Position numbers and translations under genes: made by a program
In this document: positions 17,630-25,968 of the stretch, piece by piece
Numbering within the stretch: position 1 is the first letter of the stretch
Layout of the letters: each line of letters begins with the position of its first letter
DNA from: Bacteroidota bacterium
GTDB taxonomy: Bacteria > Bacteroidota > Bacteroidia > Chitinophagales > Chitinophagaceae
Assembly (NCBI GenBank): GCA_016183765.1
Contig: JACPEA010000013.1
Coordinates: forward strand, 434,001-498,000
DNA: 64,000 nt
Reading direction: 5' to 3'
The notes under the pieces: model-generated
What the model was told of the DNA's origin: nothing
What the model saw: only the letters and a program-made list of their open reading frames with translations
Database searches by the model: none

Positions 17630-18208
17630 TTACTGAGCTTCTTTTACCGTTTTTGTTACCGTAGAAACTACTTTTTCAATGTCGATATTACCTTCTTCTT
17701 GACTTACCAGTTGCCCGTCGGGACTAAATACGCTGATAATATTTGAATGTGAGAACTCAATAGGAGAGATCTTCTTGTATTTCATGGAAAGAACATTGGC
17801 AAATTCCTGTGTAGCTTCTTCACTGGAAGTAAGAAATGTCCATTGTGCGGCATCCATTGCATTGTTCCTGGCAAATTCTTTCAGTCGTTCAGGCGTATCG
17901 GTTTTAGGGTCTATAGAGATCAGCACCAGGGAGATCTTGTCTATATCTTTCCTGCTGATCTTGGATTCGATATTTTTCATTTTTGAAACCAGGATCGGGC
18001 AGGCGGATTTACAGGATGTGTAAATCATGACCACTACCAGTGTTTTATTCTGCAGGTCTTTCAGTTGAAGCGATTCGCCATTCTGGTTTTTCCAGGTAGA
18101 ACTCAGGTTGAATATCGAATCGGATGGGAGTGGGGCCGAAACTTTTTTATTTTCTTTGCATGCCGAAAATATGAGAAGGGGTAGAACCACTAAATATAAG
18201 TATTTCAT
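17630..18208 (-). CDS. SCO1/SenC family copper-binding lipoprotein
   Basis: A 192-residue thioredoxin-fold protein; SCO proteins deliver copper to cupredoxin centres or act as thiol reductants. The signal peptide MKYLYLVVLPLLIFSAC ends in a lipobox with Cys at 17. The metal-binding cysteines are C66 and C70 in YTSCKSACP, with the partner His probably H154 (EFSHSN). The start codon ATG at 18208 overlaps the stop codon of the upstream gene (ATGA), which indicates translational coupling. An alternative start 12 codons upstream would disrupt the signal peptide. As last gene of the nirK operon it probably metallates NirK. Confidence 0.92.
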   Translation of the reverse strand: MKYLYLVVLPLLIFSACKENKKVSAPLPSDSIFNLSSTWKNQNGESLQLKDLQNKTLVVVMIYTSCKSACPILVSKMKNIESKISRKDIDKISLVLISIDPKTDTPERLKEFARNNAMDAAQWTFLTSSEEATQEFANVLSMKYKKISPIEFSHSNIISVFSPDGQLVSQEEGNIDIEKVVSTVTKTVKEAQ

Positions 18209-19071
18209 CTTGTCTGTTTTATAGGTATAGTATCTTTCGCACACCGGAAACCTAAATTGGCTACGGTATAATTTGCTTTCAGTGAAGTACGCATGGCAAA
18301 CCGCATGAATGCAGCATAATTCAGGATATCAGTGGCACTGGTTGCGTTACCTGCACAAAACAAATTTTTATCATCATATTGACCTGCACGGGAGTCATTT
18401 GTGGAGAGTATGGAATTGAAATCATCTGTCCATTCCCAGATCAGATCGAACATATTATAAACACCCCAGTAATTCGGTTTAGCTTGTTTTACCGGGTTGT
18501 ATTGCCGGTTCTTTTTAAGGTATAGATCGATAATGGCATCAGAATAATTTCGTTTAGACCTGGCATTGGGAGAAACTTCATCGGACATGGCTATAAATTC
18601 CCACTCGTCCAATGCGGGTAACCGTTTTCCGGCAGCATGTGCAAATGCTTTTGCCGCAAACCAGGAAACATAACACACGGGTGCGTCCGGGTTTGCTGTT
18701 GGCGGTAATGAGAGGTCTGATGGCCAGTTTTTCAGATAGGTGGAATCGGAAAAGATCTTTTTAATATTCGATTTCCGCCACTGCGGGTTGAGCGTTACAA
18801 ATTGCAGGAATTCGCTGTTGGTGACGGCTCTTTCATCAATTAAAAACGGATGCACTTTCACCAATACAGAATCAGAACCATAAAATGGTTTATACTCCCC
18901 TCCGGGAATATAAACCATTTTTACGGTTACGGGTGTTTGAATGAGCGTATCGGGTCTTGTCTGCTCCGACTGGGTATTATTTTCTTCTGTCTTTCTTTTC
19001 AGCTCATTGCAGGAAAAAGAAACCAGTATGAGCAGTACATACCAATACGGTATAATGGCCTTTATTCTCAA
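18205..19071 (-). CDS. SUMF1/formylglycine-generating-enzyme-domain lipoprotein
   Basis: A 288-residue protein with an N-terminal lipoprotein-like signal (VLLILVSFSC, Cys at 21), a low-complexity linker, and an FGE-sulfatase (SUMF1) domain from about 50. Visible blocks are VYIPGGEY, FLIDERAVTNSEFLQFV, VCYVSWFAAKAFAHAAGKRLP, EWEFIA, IWEWTDDF and the closing NLGFRC. The fold is used both by true formylglycine enzymes and by many non-catalytic or binding proteins; I cannot say which this is. It lies four bases after nirK and overlaps the SCO gene by ATGA, so it belongs firmly to the nitrite reductase operon. A structural or maturation role for NirK is inference. Confidence 0.9.
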   Translation of the reverse strand: MRIKAIIPYWYVLLILVSFSCNELKRKTEENNTQSEQTRPDTLIQTPVTVKMVYIPGGEYKPFYGSDSVLVKVHPFLIDERAVTNSEFLQFVTLNPQWRKSNIKKIFSDSTYLKNWPSDLSLPPTANPDAPVCYVSWFAAKAFAHAAGKRLPALDEWEFIAMSDEVSPNARSKRNYSDAIIDLYLKKNRQYNPVKQAKPNYWGVYNMFDLIWEWTDDFNSILSTNDSRAGQYDDKNLFCAGNATSATDILNYAAFMRFAMRTSLKANYTVANLGFRCAKDTIPIKQTR

Positions 19072-19075
19072 TTAG

Positions 19076-20125
19076 TTACTCTTTGGTAATTGATTTGGCA
19101 TTGAATATTTTAGGATTTGCTTCACCGGTTACCCTGAGTTTGCCAATAGCTCCTTTGTTAAACGCCCTGGATAATGAGTGGTCAACGAGTACGTAATCGC
19201 CAGGCACTTCACATTTAAATTCTACTATTGCTGCACCTCCTGCCGGTATCATGGTTGTTTGTACGTTATGTGATAGGGTGCTGCCACCTTCCAAATAAAC
19301 ATTGTCAAAAATCTCTCCGATCACATGAAAGGAAGAGGTCAGGTTGGGGCCACCATTTCCCACAAATAAGCGGACTGTTTCTCCCACTTTGGCTTCGATC
19401 ATATTTGCACCTAATAGCGATCCTTTTTTTCCATTAAATAAAACATAATCCGGATTTTCCGCAACAGCTTTGTCATTGTCAAATTCCAGCACGCCTTTTT
19501 TTATGGTAGATGCTTTTGTATAAAAATCGCCCTGCATGATATAATACTCCCGGTCTACTTTGGGAAGTCCGCCTTCTGGTTCAACCAAAATCAAACCGTA
19601 CATGCCATTTCCTATATGCATAGGTACCGGTGGCGCTGCACAATGGTATACAAATAATCCCGGGTTAATGGCTTTGAAGGTAAAAGAGGTCTCTTTACCA
19701 GGAACGGTAGAGCTGGCTACTGCGCCGCCACCCGGCCCGGTTACGGCATGAAGGTCTATATTATGCGGTAATACACTATTTGCGTCGTTCTTCAGGTTGA
19801 TGGTGATTTCATCGCCAACTCTAACACGGATAAAACTACCCGGAACGGTATTGTTGAATGTCCAGAAAGTATAAGGAATACTATCGGCAATGATACCTTC
19901 CTTTTCAGACGTAACTAAGTTTACGATCAGTTTTTTGGCTGACCGGTTGCCAATGGGTGCCGGTACTTTTGGGGCACCGGTGATTTCTGCCACTTCCGGG
20001 TTACCTTCTGCCACTATTTCCGTAGCATTGGAATTGGCCTTCTGGTTGAAGCCGTTTTTACAGCTGACCATACAGAGAGGCAGTAGGGCTACTGTTGAAA
20101 AGAGGAGATAGTTTTTAATTTTCAT
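19076..20125 (-). CDS. nirK: Copper-containing nitrite reductase NirK (lipoprotein-like)
   Basis: Reduces nitrite to nitric oxide. The 349-residue two-cupredoxin protein has every copper ligand. Type 1 Cu: H121, C162, H170 and M175 ([18 protein letters not shown]). Type 2 Cu: H126, H161 and H316 (LVDHSL). The catalytic Asp is D124 (HNIDLHA) and the catalytic His is H267 (SSFHVIG). The N-terminal signal ends CMVSCKNG, so the enzyme is probably lipid-anchored at Cys22. The substrate loop and GPGGG stretch are intact. It is the second gene of a porin-nirK-SUMF1-SCO operon on the minus strand. No nitric oxide or nitrous oxide reductase is encoded in the window. Confidence 0.97.
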   Translation of the reverse strand: MKIKNYLLFSTVALLPLCMVSCKNGFNQKANSNATEIVAEGNPEVAEITGAPKVPAPIGNRSAKKLIVNLVTSEKEGIIADSIPYTFWTFNNTVPGSFIRVRVGDEITINLKNDANSVLPHNIDLHAVTGPGGGAVASSTVPGKETSFTFKAINPGLFVYHCAAPPVPMHIGNGMYGLILVEPEGGLPKVDREYYIMQGDFYTKASTIKKGVLEFDNDKAVAENPDYVLFNGKKGSLLGANMIEAKVGETVRLFVGNGGPNLTSSFHVIGEIFDNVYLEGGSTLSHNVQTTMIPAGGAAIVEFKCEVPGDYVLVDHSLSRAFNKGAIGKLRVTGEANPKIFNAKSITKE

Positions 20126-20136
20126 GATCTCGTGAT

Positions 20137-21510
20137 TTAAGATTTAAACTTCAATTTTGCTATTGTGGGTGTAACGTGCAGACTTAGCCAGAACCATTGT
20201 TGTATTTTTTGTGCATCGGGAACATTTTTTAACAGTATCAATGTAGGGGTTGTTATATAAAAGGAATATCCCCCGGAAAGGTTTGTAAACCTATTCAATT
20301 TTTTTATAAATGAGAGGTCACATTCCTGGCCGAGGTTTTTCGTATACCGGCCGGATGCATTGGCAATAGTAACGGGCGCAAAGAATTGATGAAAAACCAG
20401 GCTGACCTGGGTTTCTCCTGCGCTCTTATAATTTATTTTCATATAAGTATCAGAGATCCCGGCATTTTTATGCCCGTTGCCTGCCAGGTAGTAATCCATG
20501 TTTCCATAGAACTTATGCCCTGTATGGAACATAGGATTGAATGAATGGTCCGTTGTTTGTGCATTACCAATATCATTGCCGCTTACCAGATCACTGCCTA
20601 CTCCCAGGTTCCATTTTTTAGTAAGTTGATAACTGCTGAAAACAGCCAGTAAATAAGCGCTGGTTTTTTGACCTGTATTGTTTTTGCCGAACTGGTAATA
20701 AGAGGAGAATGTTGCTGTGATCTTTTTAGCTGAATGAATATAATGTAAACCGATCGTATGAGAATAGTGTACAACCGTATCGCTGCTGGCAGAACTGGCA
20801 TTCTGAAACCCGATATTGGTAGCCAGTAAGGAAAGTTTTGTGTTTTTCGTTACCTGAAAGCCCGCCCATATTGTTTGCATTTCTTTGTAAGGAAAAGCAT
20901 TAGAAGTGCTGTATAAATTACCGGATGGGTTATTGAGGTTATTACCGTACAGCGATTTATAATTCTGATTCAATGCGGCAAAGGTTTTTATTTCCCATCG
21001 TTGCCTCTTGAATTGAACCGATAAAGCGTCATGCGCCCTTCCTCCCTGGGCCCAGTCCAGTTCTCCAAAGAACCGTTCATCGTCTAATGAAATGACTTGT
21101 CTGCCCAATTTCAGACCCCAGTTTTTCGATAGTTTTAATTGGGTCCAGGCTTCAAAAAGGGCGATCCTGTTTCCGTCGTTTTCTACACCCTGAACCATAT
21201 TTGATTGACCCCAGATGCCAACGGTTTGAGGTGAAATCCTTACCGTAAGAATGTCTTTATACGCATAATCAAAAGTTAGCCGGATGCGTTCACTGATCAG
21301 TTTAGCTGGTTTCTCCCCTTTGTTCAATGGACGGAATGCACCGTTCCTGATCTCGAATCTTGGCCTGAACTGTGCCGCTATCGTTAAACGGCTGTCTGAA
21401 GTATCTGAGCCTGCTTGCTGTGAATAGGTCTGTATGGTTGGTGTTCCGCAAATAATTCCGCAGAATACAGCAAGAGATAAATGTTTTAATAAGATTTTTC
21501 CATGTAACAT
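20137..21510 (-). CDS. Alginate-export-family outer membrane beta-barrel (porin)
   Basis: A 457-residue outer membrane protein with a signal peptide (about residues 1-32) and a single beta-barrel of the alginate_exp type (PF13372). Typical blocks are [49 protein letters not shown] and [20 protein letters not shown]. It is the first gene of the nirK operon, 11 bases before nirK, and therefore may be a nitrite or anion channel rather than an alginate exporter; this is inference from position. No alginate biosynthesis genes are near. Confidence 0.9.
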   Translation of the reverse strand: MLHGKILLKHLSLAVFCGIICGTPTIQTYSQQAGSDTSDSRLTIAAQFRPRFEIRNGAFRPLNKGEKPAKLISERIRLTFDYAYKDILTVRISPQTVGIWGQSNMVQGVENDGNRIALFEAWTQLKLSKNWGLKLGRQVISLDDERFFGELDWAQGGRAHDALSVQFKRQRWEIKTFAALNQNYKSLYGNNLNNPSGNLYSTSNAFPYKEMQTIWAGFQVTKNTKLSLLATNIGFQNASSASSDTVVHYSHTIGLHYIHSAKKITATFSSYYQFGKNNTGQKTSAYLLAVFSSYQLTKKWNLGVGSDLVSGNDIGNAQTTDHSFNPMFHTGHKFYGNMDYYLAGNGHKNAGISDTYMKINYKSAGETQVSLVFHQFFAPVTIANASGRYTKNLGQECDLSFIKKLNRFTNLSGGYSFYITTPTLILLKNVPDAQKIQQWFWLSLHVTPTIAKLKFKS

Positions 21511-21894
21511 GAATATATTGGTATAATTACGAGTGTAAAGGACGTCTTTGTTTCACTTTACTTATATGATTCCCATCATAAAGTGTCTACCGGCCTTTGC
21601 GGCTGGTTCGTAACCTGCAATCAGGGAGCCAGGCGAACAGCAACTATTGCCTGTATAAAGGATGCCTGGTTATTGTGAACGAGGGGGCTAATTTTTCTTC
21701 TATAATATTGTAAATCAATAATATACGACTATTTGCCTGTCAGTTGTTATCCAGGCTTTTATTTGTTAACGATAGTGTGGAATGCTTATCATTAATGATG
21801 TTTTTTGGGATTGAAGCCAGGCTGTACCGAGACAGGATACCCCCGAGCGTAATTTTGGGTTTATTTCCTGTAAACGGGTATCAGAATCTGCCTT
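21511..21894. other. Intergenic region between the nirK operon and the ATPase gene
   Basis: It contains the palindromic operator at 21554-21585. The remaining 300 bases (21586-21894) show no convincing gene. Several short complementary stretches (for example GGTTCG near 21606 and CGAAC near 21631) could fold, but without a pattern I recognise. A TAATTTTG on the plus strand at 21850-21857 points into the ATPase gene and serves no visible gene. Confidence 0.45.
21554..21585. promoter_or_regulatory. Palindromic operator, FNR/CRP-type, in front of the nirK operon
   Basis: ATGAT-TCCC-ATCAT at 21566-21579 matches the FNR/DNR consensus TTGAT-N4-ATCAA at eight of ten fixed positions. It is nested in a second, wider inverted repeat, CACTTTA (21554-21560) with TAAAGTG (21579-21585). 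Its centre lies 62 bases before the start codon of the porin gene, a distance that fits an activator site. Confidence 0.55.
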
Positions 21895-23148
21895 TTATAC
21901 ACCTAATGAAGCCAATGAAATTACATTTATTCCATCATTTCGTGTATAGCTGATTCCCGTACCTGTAATAATATTCAGCGATGTAAGCTGCTTGCGTTTT
22001 TTGGGATCAACGATAGAGGCAAACTTGTGCAAATTTGCTGCGGCCTCGTCAATTTGTCCCGTACCAAGTTTTACTTCAAAGGCACACCAATCTCCCTGAT
22101 ACTTTTGAACAATACAATCTACTTCCAGGTCACTTGCATCCCTGTAGTGAAATACACTGGCATCATTTGCCTGTGCATAGACCCGAAGCTCATGGACAAC
22201 AAGTGATTCAAATAAAAATCCTGTAAAGTTTATATCGTTCAACAAAGCATCTTTATCAACACCCAATGCCGCAACGGCTAATGAAACATCTGTAAAATGT
22301 CGCTTTGCAGATTTTCTCAATGCATAGGAAGAACGGATATGTGTATTCCAGGCGGGCTGGTCTTCGATGATCATTAATCTATTCAACGCATCTAAATAAT
22401 CATAAAGGGTTGGCCTGGTAATGCCGATATTATCCTCTTGTTTGATGTCTTTTTCTAATGCTGAAATATTCACCAATGTGGATGTATTTCGGGCCAGGGA
22501 GCGCAATAAGCTTTTTACTTTTACCGGGTCGCGTTTTACATCTGACACCCTACTCATGTCTATATCGGCTAGTAGTTCAATATAGGCACGGTTCAAATCA
22601 ATCGCTTGTTCAACCTTTTTATGTAAAAGCGTTGGAAATCCTCCGATGATCATTTTTTCAATGATAAACTCCAGGTCGGTTGCACGATCATGTATATCAA
22701 TTTTGCCCCCCTTAAAAAGTCCCGACAAACTAATTTTACCGGTAGAAAGACCTAACTCCTGCCATGACATGGTCCGCATGTCAACAATGGTAAACCTTCC
22801 CGCACCAGAGTGCATTTTTGCGGTCTCTTCAGGATTAGCGGCGCCTGTTAAGATGAATTGTGCATTTTTTTTACGGTCATCTGTTTCGTGACGAATGTGA
22901 TCCCAAAGTTTAGGCTGTACCTGCCATTCGTCTATCAAACGTGGGGTTTCCCCCAACAATAAGCGATGGGGGGCAGTATCCATCAGCGCCTGCACCTGTT
23001 CATCGCGATCTACCTGCAATATGCTTTTAGACAATTGTTTTGCAGATTCTGTTTTACCACAAGCTTTTGCGCCTCGTATGAGTACCGCTCCGGATGCTTT
23101 CAGCTTTCTTTTTAACTCTTTATCGGATATGCGGTCTTTGTAGATCAC
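21895..23148 (-). CDS. AAA-type ATPase with DUF4143 C-terminal domain
   Basis: A 417-residue cytoplasmic protein. The Walker A motif is GAKACGKT (26-33) and Walker B is LIDE (71-74). The segment ILTGAANPEETAKMHSGAGR is typical of the AAA_14 ATPase domain. The C-terminal half (about 190-400) has the DUF4143 features GFLFESLVVHELRVYAQAN and FHYRDASDLEVDCIV, a region resembling a PD-(D/E)xK nuclease-like fold, and ends with FEVKLG. These ATPases occur singly in many bacteria and archaea and their function is unknown. The start is GTG at 23148; an in-frame TAA stands directly before it, so no longer form is possible. Three 23-bp direct repeats precede it. Confidence 0.88.
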   Translation of the reverse strand: MIYKDRISDKELKRKLKASGAVLIRGAKACGKTESAKQLSKSILQVDRDEQVQALMDTAPHRLLLGETPRLIDEWQVQPKLWDHIRHETDDRKKNAQFILTGAANPEETAKMHSGAGRFTIVDMRTMSWQELGLSTGKISLSGLFKGGKIDIHDRATDLEFIIEKMIIGGFPTLLHKKVEQAIDLNRAYIELLADIDMSRVSDVKRDPVKVKSLLRSLARNTSTLVNISALEKDIKQEDNIGITRPTLYDYLDALNRLMIIEDQPAWNTHIRSSYALRKSAKRHFTDVSLAVAALGVDKDALLNDINFTGFLFESLVVHELRVYAQANDASVFHYRDASDLEVDCIVQKYQGDWCAFEVKLGTGQIDEAAANLHKFASIVDPKKRKQLTSLNIITGTGISYTRNDGINVISLASLGV

Positions 23149-23498
23149 TTATAGCGGTTTGGTCTTAAAGATACAGTTATTTTACACTTTTTTAATATTA
23201 TATTTTACACTTTTATAGTATTGTATTTTACAAATTATTAATAATAATGATTAGAATATTTTATATTTAATTGATATTCAATATATAAATAAATTCAAAT
23301 ATTATAAATATTCTTCCGATCTCTCTACCAAAAGCCATCGTCCATGACAGGCTTTTTGTTGCGGGATGCCAGCTCGGGATAGATAACCGGGGAGTGCTGT
23401 TAGATTTATTTCTAATGGTAAAAGGAACAGGGATGCGGTTGATTGGTTGATGCCAGCTTGCAGGCAATTGTGTATTTTTAAAGACAGTATACTGTTTC
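23149..23498. other. AT-rich divergent intergenic region, ATPase gene to ydjM-like gene
   Basis: Apart from the 23-bp repeat array it holds a very AT-rich stretch (23232-23320) without recognisable genes. The open minus-strand frame that crosses 23267-23827 is antisense to the ydjM-like gene and has no protein-like composition. Confidence 0.5.
23164..23232. repeat. Three tandem 23-bp units in front of the ATPase gene
   Basis: Read on the minus strand, each unit starts with TGTAAAATA (complements of 23224-23232, 23201-23209 and 23178-23186), spaced exactly 23 bp. The first two units agree at 20 of 23 positions. The third keeps the nine-base head and then diverges into a likely -7 element (TATCTTTA, complement of 23166-23173). 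The array ends 15 bases before the GTG start codon. Confidence 0.8.
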
Positions 23499-24509
23499 AT
23501 GGACTCGCTTACACATATCGTATTGGGCGCCTGCGTTGGCGAAGCTTTTTTTGAGAAAGGTTTTGGTAAAAAAGCCATGATCTGGGGTGCATTGGCACAA
23601 AGTATCCCAGATGTGGATTTTATCGCTTCTTTCTGGCTGCCCACTGCCGAGAACCTGCTGGCGCACCGGGGATTTACACATTCGTTATTATTTGTTTTAC
23701 TGATGATCCCTGCATTGGCACTTGCGGCCAATGCCATACATCGTCCACATACTATCAGGTTCCGTACCTGGCTGTTGTTTTTTGCTACAGAATTGCTGTT
23801 GCACCTGTTCCTCGATGGGTTTAACAATTATGGTGTGGGCTGGTTTGAGCCTTTTCATCACCTGCGGTTTTCGTTCAATACCATCTATGTGGCAGATCCG
23901 TTCTTTTCGCTGGTTCCGGGCATTGCGTTTATCGCATTACTACTGTTGCCGAAACAGAGTAGCCACAGGAAATTCTGGTATATCCCGGGCATGGTGGTAC
24001 CTTTTCTGTACCTGGGCTACTGCATTGGCAATAAAATAGAAACAGATCGTGCTGTAAAGGAAATACTGACGAAACAGCAGATACCACAGGAACAGTATTT
24101 TACCACACCCGCCCCGCTGCAGAACTGGTTATGGTATGTGGTATCAGGTAATGACAGCGGTTTTTACGTAGGTTTCCGTTCGGTGTTCGACAGTAAAAAA
24201 GAGATCGCTTTTCAATATTTTCCCCGCCAGGATTCTTTGTTGAACCCGGTACACGATCATGCGGAAGTACAATTGCTGAAACGATTTTCGCAAAATTTTT
24301 ATACGGTGGAAAACTGGGGTGATACCCTGGTATTTAATGATCTGAGGTTTGGACAGATCATTGGCTGGAGTGATCCGCGGGGCAGGTTCGTATTTCATTA
24401 TTTCCTGCAACACCCGGATGATAACAGGCTGGTGGTACAGCGGGGCCGTTTTGCCAGGTGGAACCGGCAAACGCCGGAAACGCTATGGAAACGTATCAGG
24501 GGTAATTAA
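23499..24509 (+). CDS. YdjM/DUF457-family membrane-bound metal-dependent hydrolase
   Basis: A 336-residue inner membrane protein. The N-terminal part has the family pattern MDSLTHIVLGACVGEAFF, then IPDVDFIASF, then HRGFTHSLLF, the conserved His/Asp residues that suggest a metal site. About four to five hydrophobic helices follow to residue 180. The C-terminal 150 residues are soluble. Members of this family were annotated as LexA-regulated hydrolases in E. coli; the substrate is unknown. Its stop codon overlaps that of the convergent phospholipase D-like gene (TTAA at 24506-24509), so no terminator separates them. Confidence 0.85.
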   Translation: MDSLTHIVLGACVGEAFFEKGFGKKAMIWGALAQSIPDVDFIASFWLPTAENLLAHRGFTHSLLFVLLMIPALALAANAIHRPHTIRFRTWLLFFATELLLHLFLDGFNNYGVGWFEPFHHLRFSFNTIYVADPFFSLVPGIAFIALLLLPKQSSHRKFWYIPGMVVPFLYLGYCIGNKIETDRAVKEILTKQQIPQEQYFTTPAPLQNWLWYVVSGNDSGFYVGFRSVFDSKKEIAFQYFPRQDSLLNPVHDHAEVQLLKRFSQNFYTVENWGDTLVFNDLRFGQIIGWSDPRGRFVFHYFLQHPDDNRLVVQRGRFARWNRQTPETLWKRIRGN

Positions 24510-25693
24510 GGGTTTTCTTTTGTATAACGAAAAGTGAACAGGTAAAGCAGTACTCTGATGAGCTGGTAAGAGAGCCATCGTACCAATTGTTTTACCAGGG
24601 TTGTTTTCTGTGCAAATTCATCGGGCAGGATGCGAACACTGTTGTTAATGATGATCTGGTCAAGCTCTTTCCTTGTTTTTTTAGTAAATGTGGGGTTGCG
24701 AACTTCCAGGTTCAGTTCGATACTGGCATAGGCACTGATATTGTTGATGTTGTAAGAACCAATCGTCATCCAGTTATCGTCGCATACGGCCAGTTTGCCG
24801 TGCAGGATACTGTCCTGGTACTCGTATAATTCAATGCCCGCTCTTAATAACCAGTTGTATAACCAGCGCTCTGCATATTTTGAGATCATTACATCCGATT
24901 TTCCGGCAGCAATTACCCGTATGCGCACTCCGCGTTTACGCGCCTGTAACATGCTTTTCCGGATAATTTTACCTGGTAAAAAATAACTGCAGAGGATGGT
25001 GATTTCCTGTTCTGCGTTCCGGAGCATTGCTACATAGGAACGGGAGATCTCATTGCGACGCTTTACCCAGTCGTTCCGGCGCATGCGTATGACGACGCCA
25101 CTGTTTTGTTGCGGGAATGGTACAGGCGGTGAATTGCTTAAGCAAAAATTCCTGGTTTTTTTACTGGTCAGTAACTGCCATCCTTTCCAGCAGTGTATGC
25201 AAAGCAGTTTGGCTATTTCGCCTTCTGCCAGCAACGCAAAATCGAGCCAGGCCGGTATATCGTTGATATCATTGTAACGATCGGCAATATTAATGCCACC
25301 CACAAGTGCATAATGGTGGTCTGTTACGATCACTTTTTCATGCAGGCGCCGCCCGAGATAAAACTTCTGGCTTTTGAAAAGTGGTTCAAAATACCGGAAA
25401 TGCACGCCGGCTGCGCGTAATTGCTGAATAAAATGTTTGGACAGCCCCTGCGAAACATAGCCATCGGCCAGCAGGTACACTGCCACATTCCTCTGTGCGG
25501 CTCTTTTCAGCGCATCGGCAACCCGTTGGCCGGTACTGTCTTCGGCAAAAAGATATACGCGGATATAAATACATTCCCTGGCTTCACCGATCAGCCGCAA
25601 AACGGTATCGAAATAGGCACGACCTCCCCGGATCAGTGTAACCTGGTTGTTGGCGGTAAACCCGCCGGGTAAGGAGGAGTGTATGCTGGTCAT
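24506..25693 (-). CDS. Phospholipase D-like protein, cardiolipin synthase type
   Basis: A 395-residue protein with two HKD motifs, HEKVIVTDHHYALVGG near residue 118 and HGKLAVCDDNWMTIGS near residue 299. Cardiolipin synthases with two such motifs join two phosphatidylglycerols or PG and another lipid. The N-terminal transmembrane helices of E. coli ClsA are missing, as in ClsB. The C-terminal end is hydrophobic and basic (RWLSYQLIRVLLYLF) and may hold the protein to the membrane. Nuclease or other phosphatidyltransferase activity is possible for the fold. Confidence 0.88.
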   Translation of the reverse strand: MTSIHSSLPGGFTANNQVTLIRGGRAYFDTVLRLIGEARECIYIRVYLFAEDSTGQRVADALKRAAQRNVAVYLLADGYVSQGLSKHFIQQLRAAGVHFRYFEPLFKSQKFYLGRRLHEKVIVTDHHYALVGGINIADRYNDINDIPAWLDFALLAEGEIAKLLCIHCWKGWQLLTSKKTRNFCLSNSPPVPFPQQNSGVVIRMRRNDWVKRRNEISRSYVAMLRNAEQEITILCSYFLPGKIIRKSMLQARKRGVRIRVIAAGKSDVMISKYAERWLYNWLLRAGIELYEYQDSILHGKLAVCDDNWMTIGSYNINNISAYASIELNLEVRNPTFTKKTRKELDQIIINNSVRILPDEFAQKTTLVKQLVRWLSYQLIRVLLYLFTFRYTKENP

Positions 25694-25822
25694 GGCCTGA
25701 ACAGGTAAATGATCCGGGAACCGTTTCTTTTAAAGCCCCGGAAACCATAAAGTTAACCTGCAACTTTTACAGAAAAGTAGGGAATTTCTTTTGAAACCAT
25801 TATATTCGTAACGAACAGCTAT

Positions 25823-25883
25823 CGTTATCCAATAACGGGGAAACCGGGAAGGTGGTGGACTATCGGGTTAGCAACTAACGATA
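25823..25883. promoter_or_regulatory. Two consecutive hairpins upstream of the PEGA gene
   Basis: CGTTAT (25823-25828) pairs with ATAACG (25832-25837) across three bases. TATCG-GG-TTAG (25861-25871) pairs with CTAA-CGATA (25875-25883) around loop CAA with a two-base bulge. Neither has a T-run. They could be operator palindromes or leader structures. Confidence 0.3.
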
Positions 25884-25968
25884 TCTTTTGTCTGGGAAAT
25901 TGCGGCGGTATGACTTTCTTATTTGCGAAGAACTGTGTACTACTATAACAAAACCTAAACTAACCATC

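Noticed and set aside
19076..20125. Multicopper oxidase instead of nitrite reductase
   Set aside because: There are only two cupredoxin domains, and the type 2 ligands plus catalytic Asp and His match NirK exactly.
21850..21857. Perfect TAATTTTG on the plus strand as a promoter
   Set aside because: It points into the ATPase gene in antisense and has no plus-strand gene behind it; a chance match in AT-rich DNA is likely.
23164..23232. CRISPR array
   Set aside because: The 23-bp units are directly adjacent without unique spacers of constant length, so this is a tandem repeat, not CRISPR.
23149..23498. Second attachment site matching the 3' end of tRNA-CAT
   Set aside because: I looked for a copy of the tRNA 3' end (TTCAAATCTCGT) on the far side of the AT-rich stretch and did not find one.
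23267..23827. Open minus-strand frame of 186 codons
   Set aside because: It is antisense to the ydjM-like gene, and its composition (many Asn, Ser, Cys, Pro) is not protein-like.
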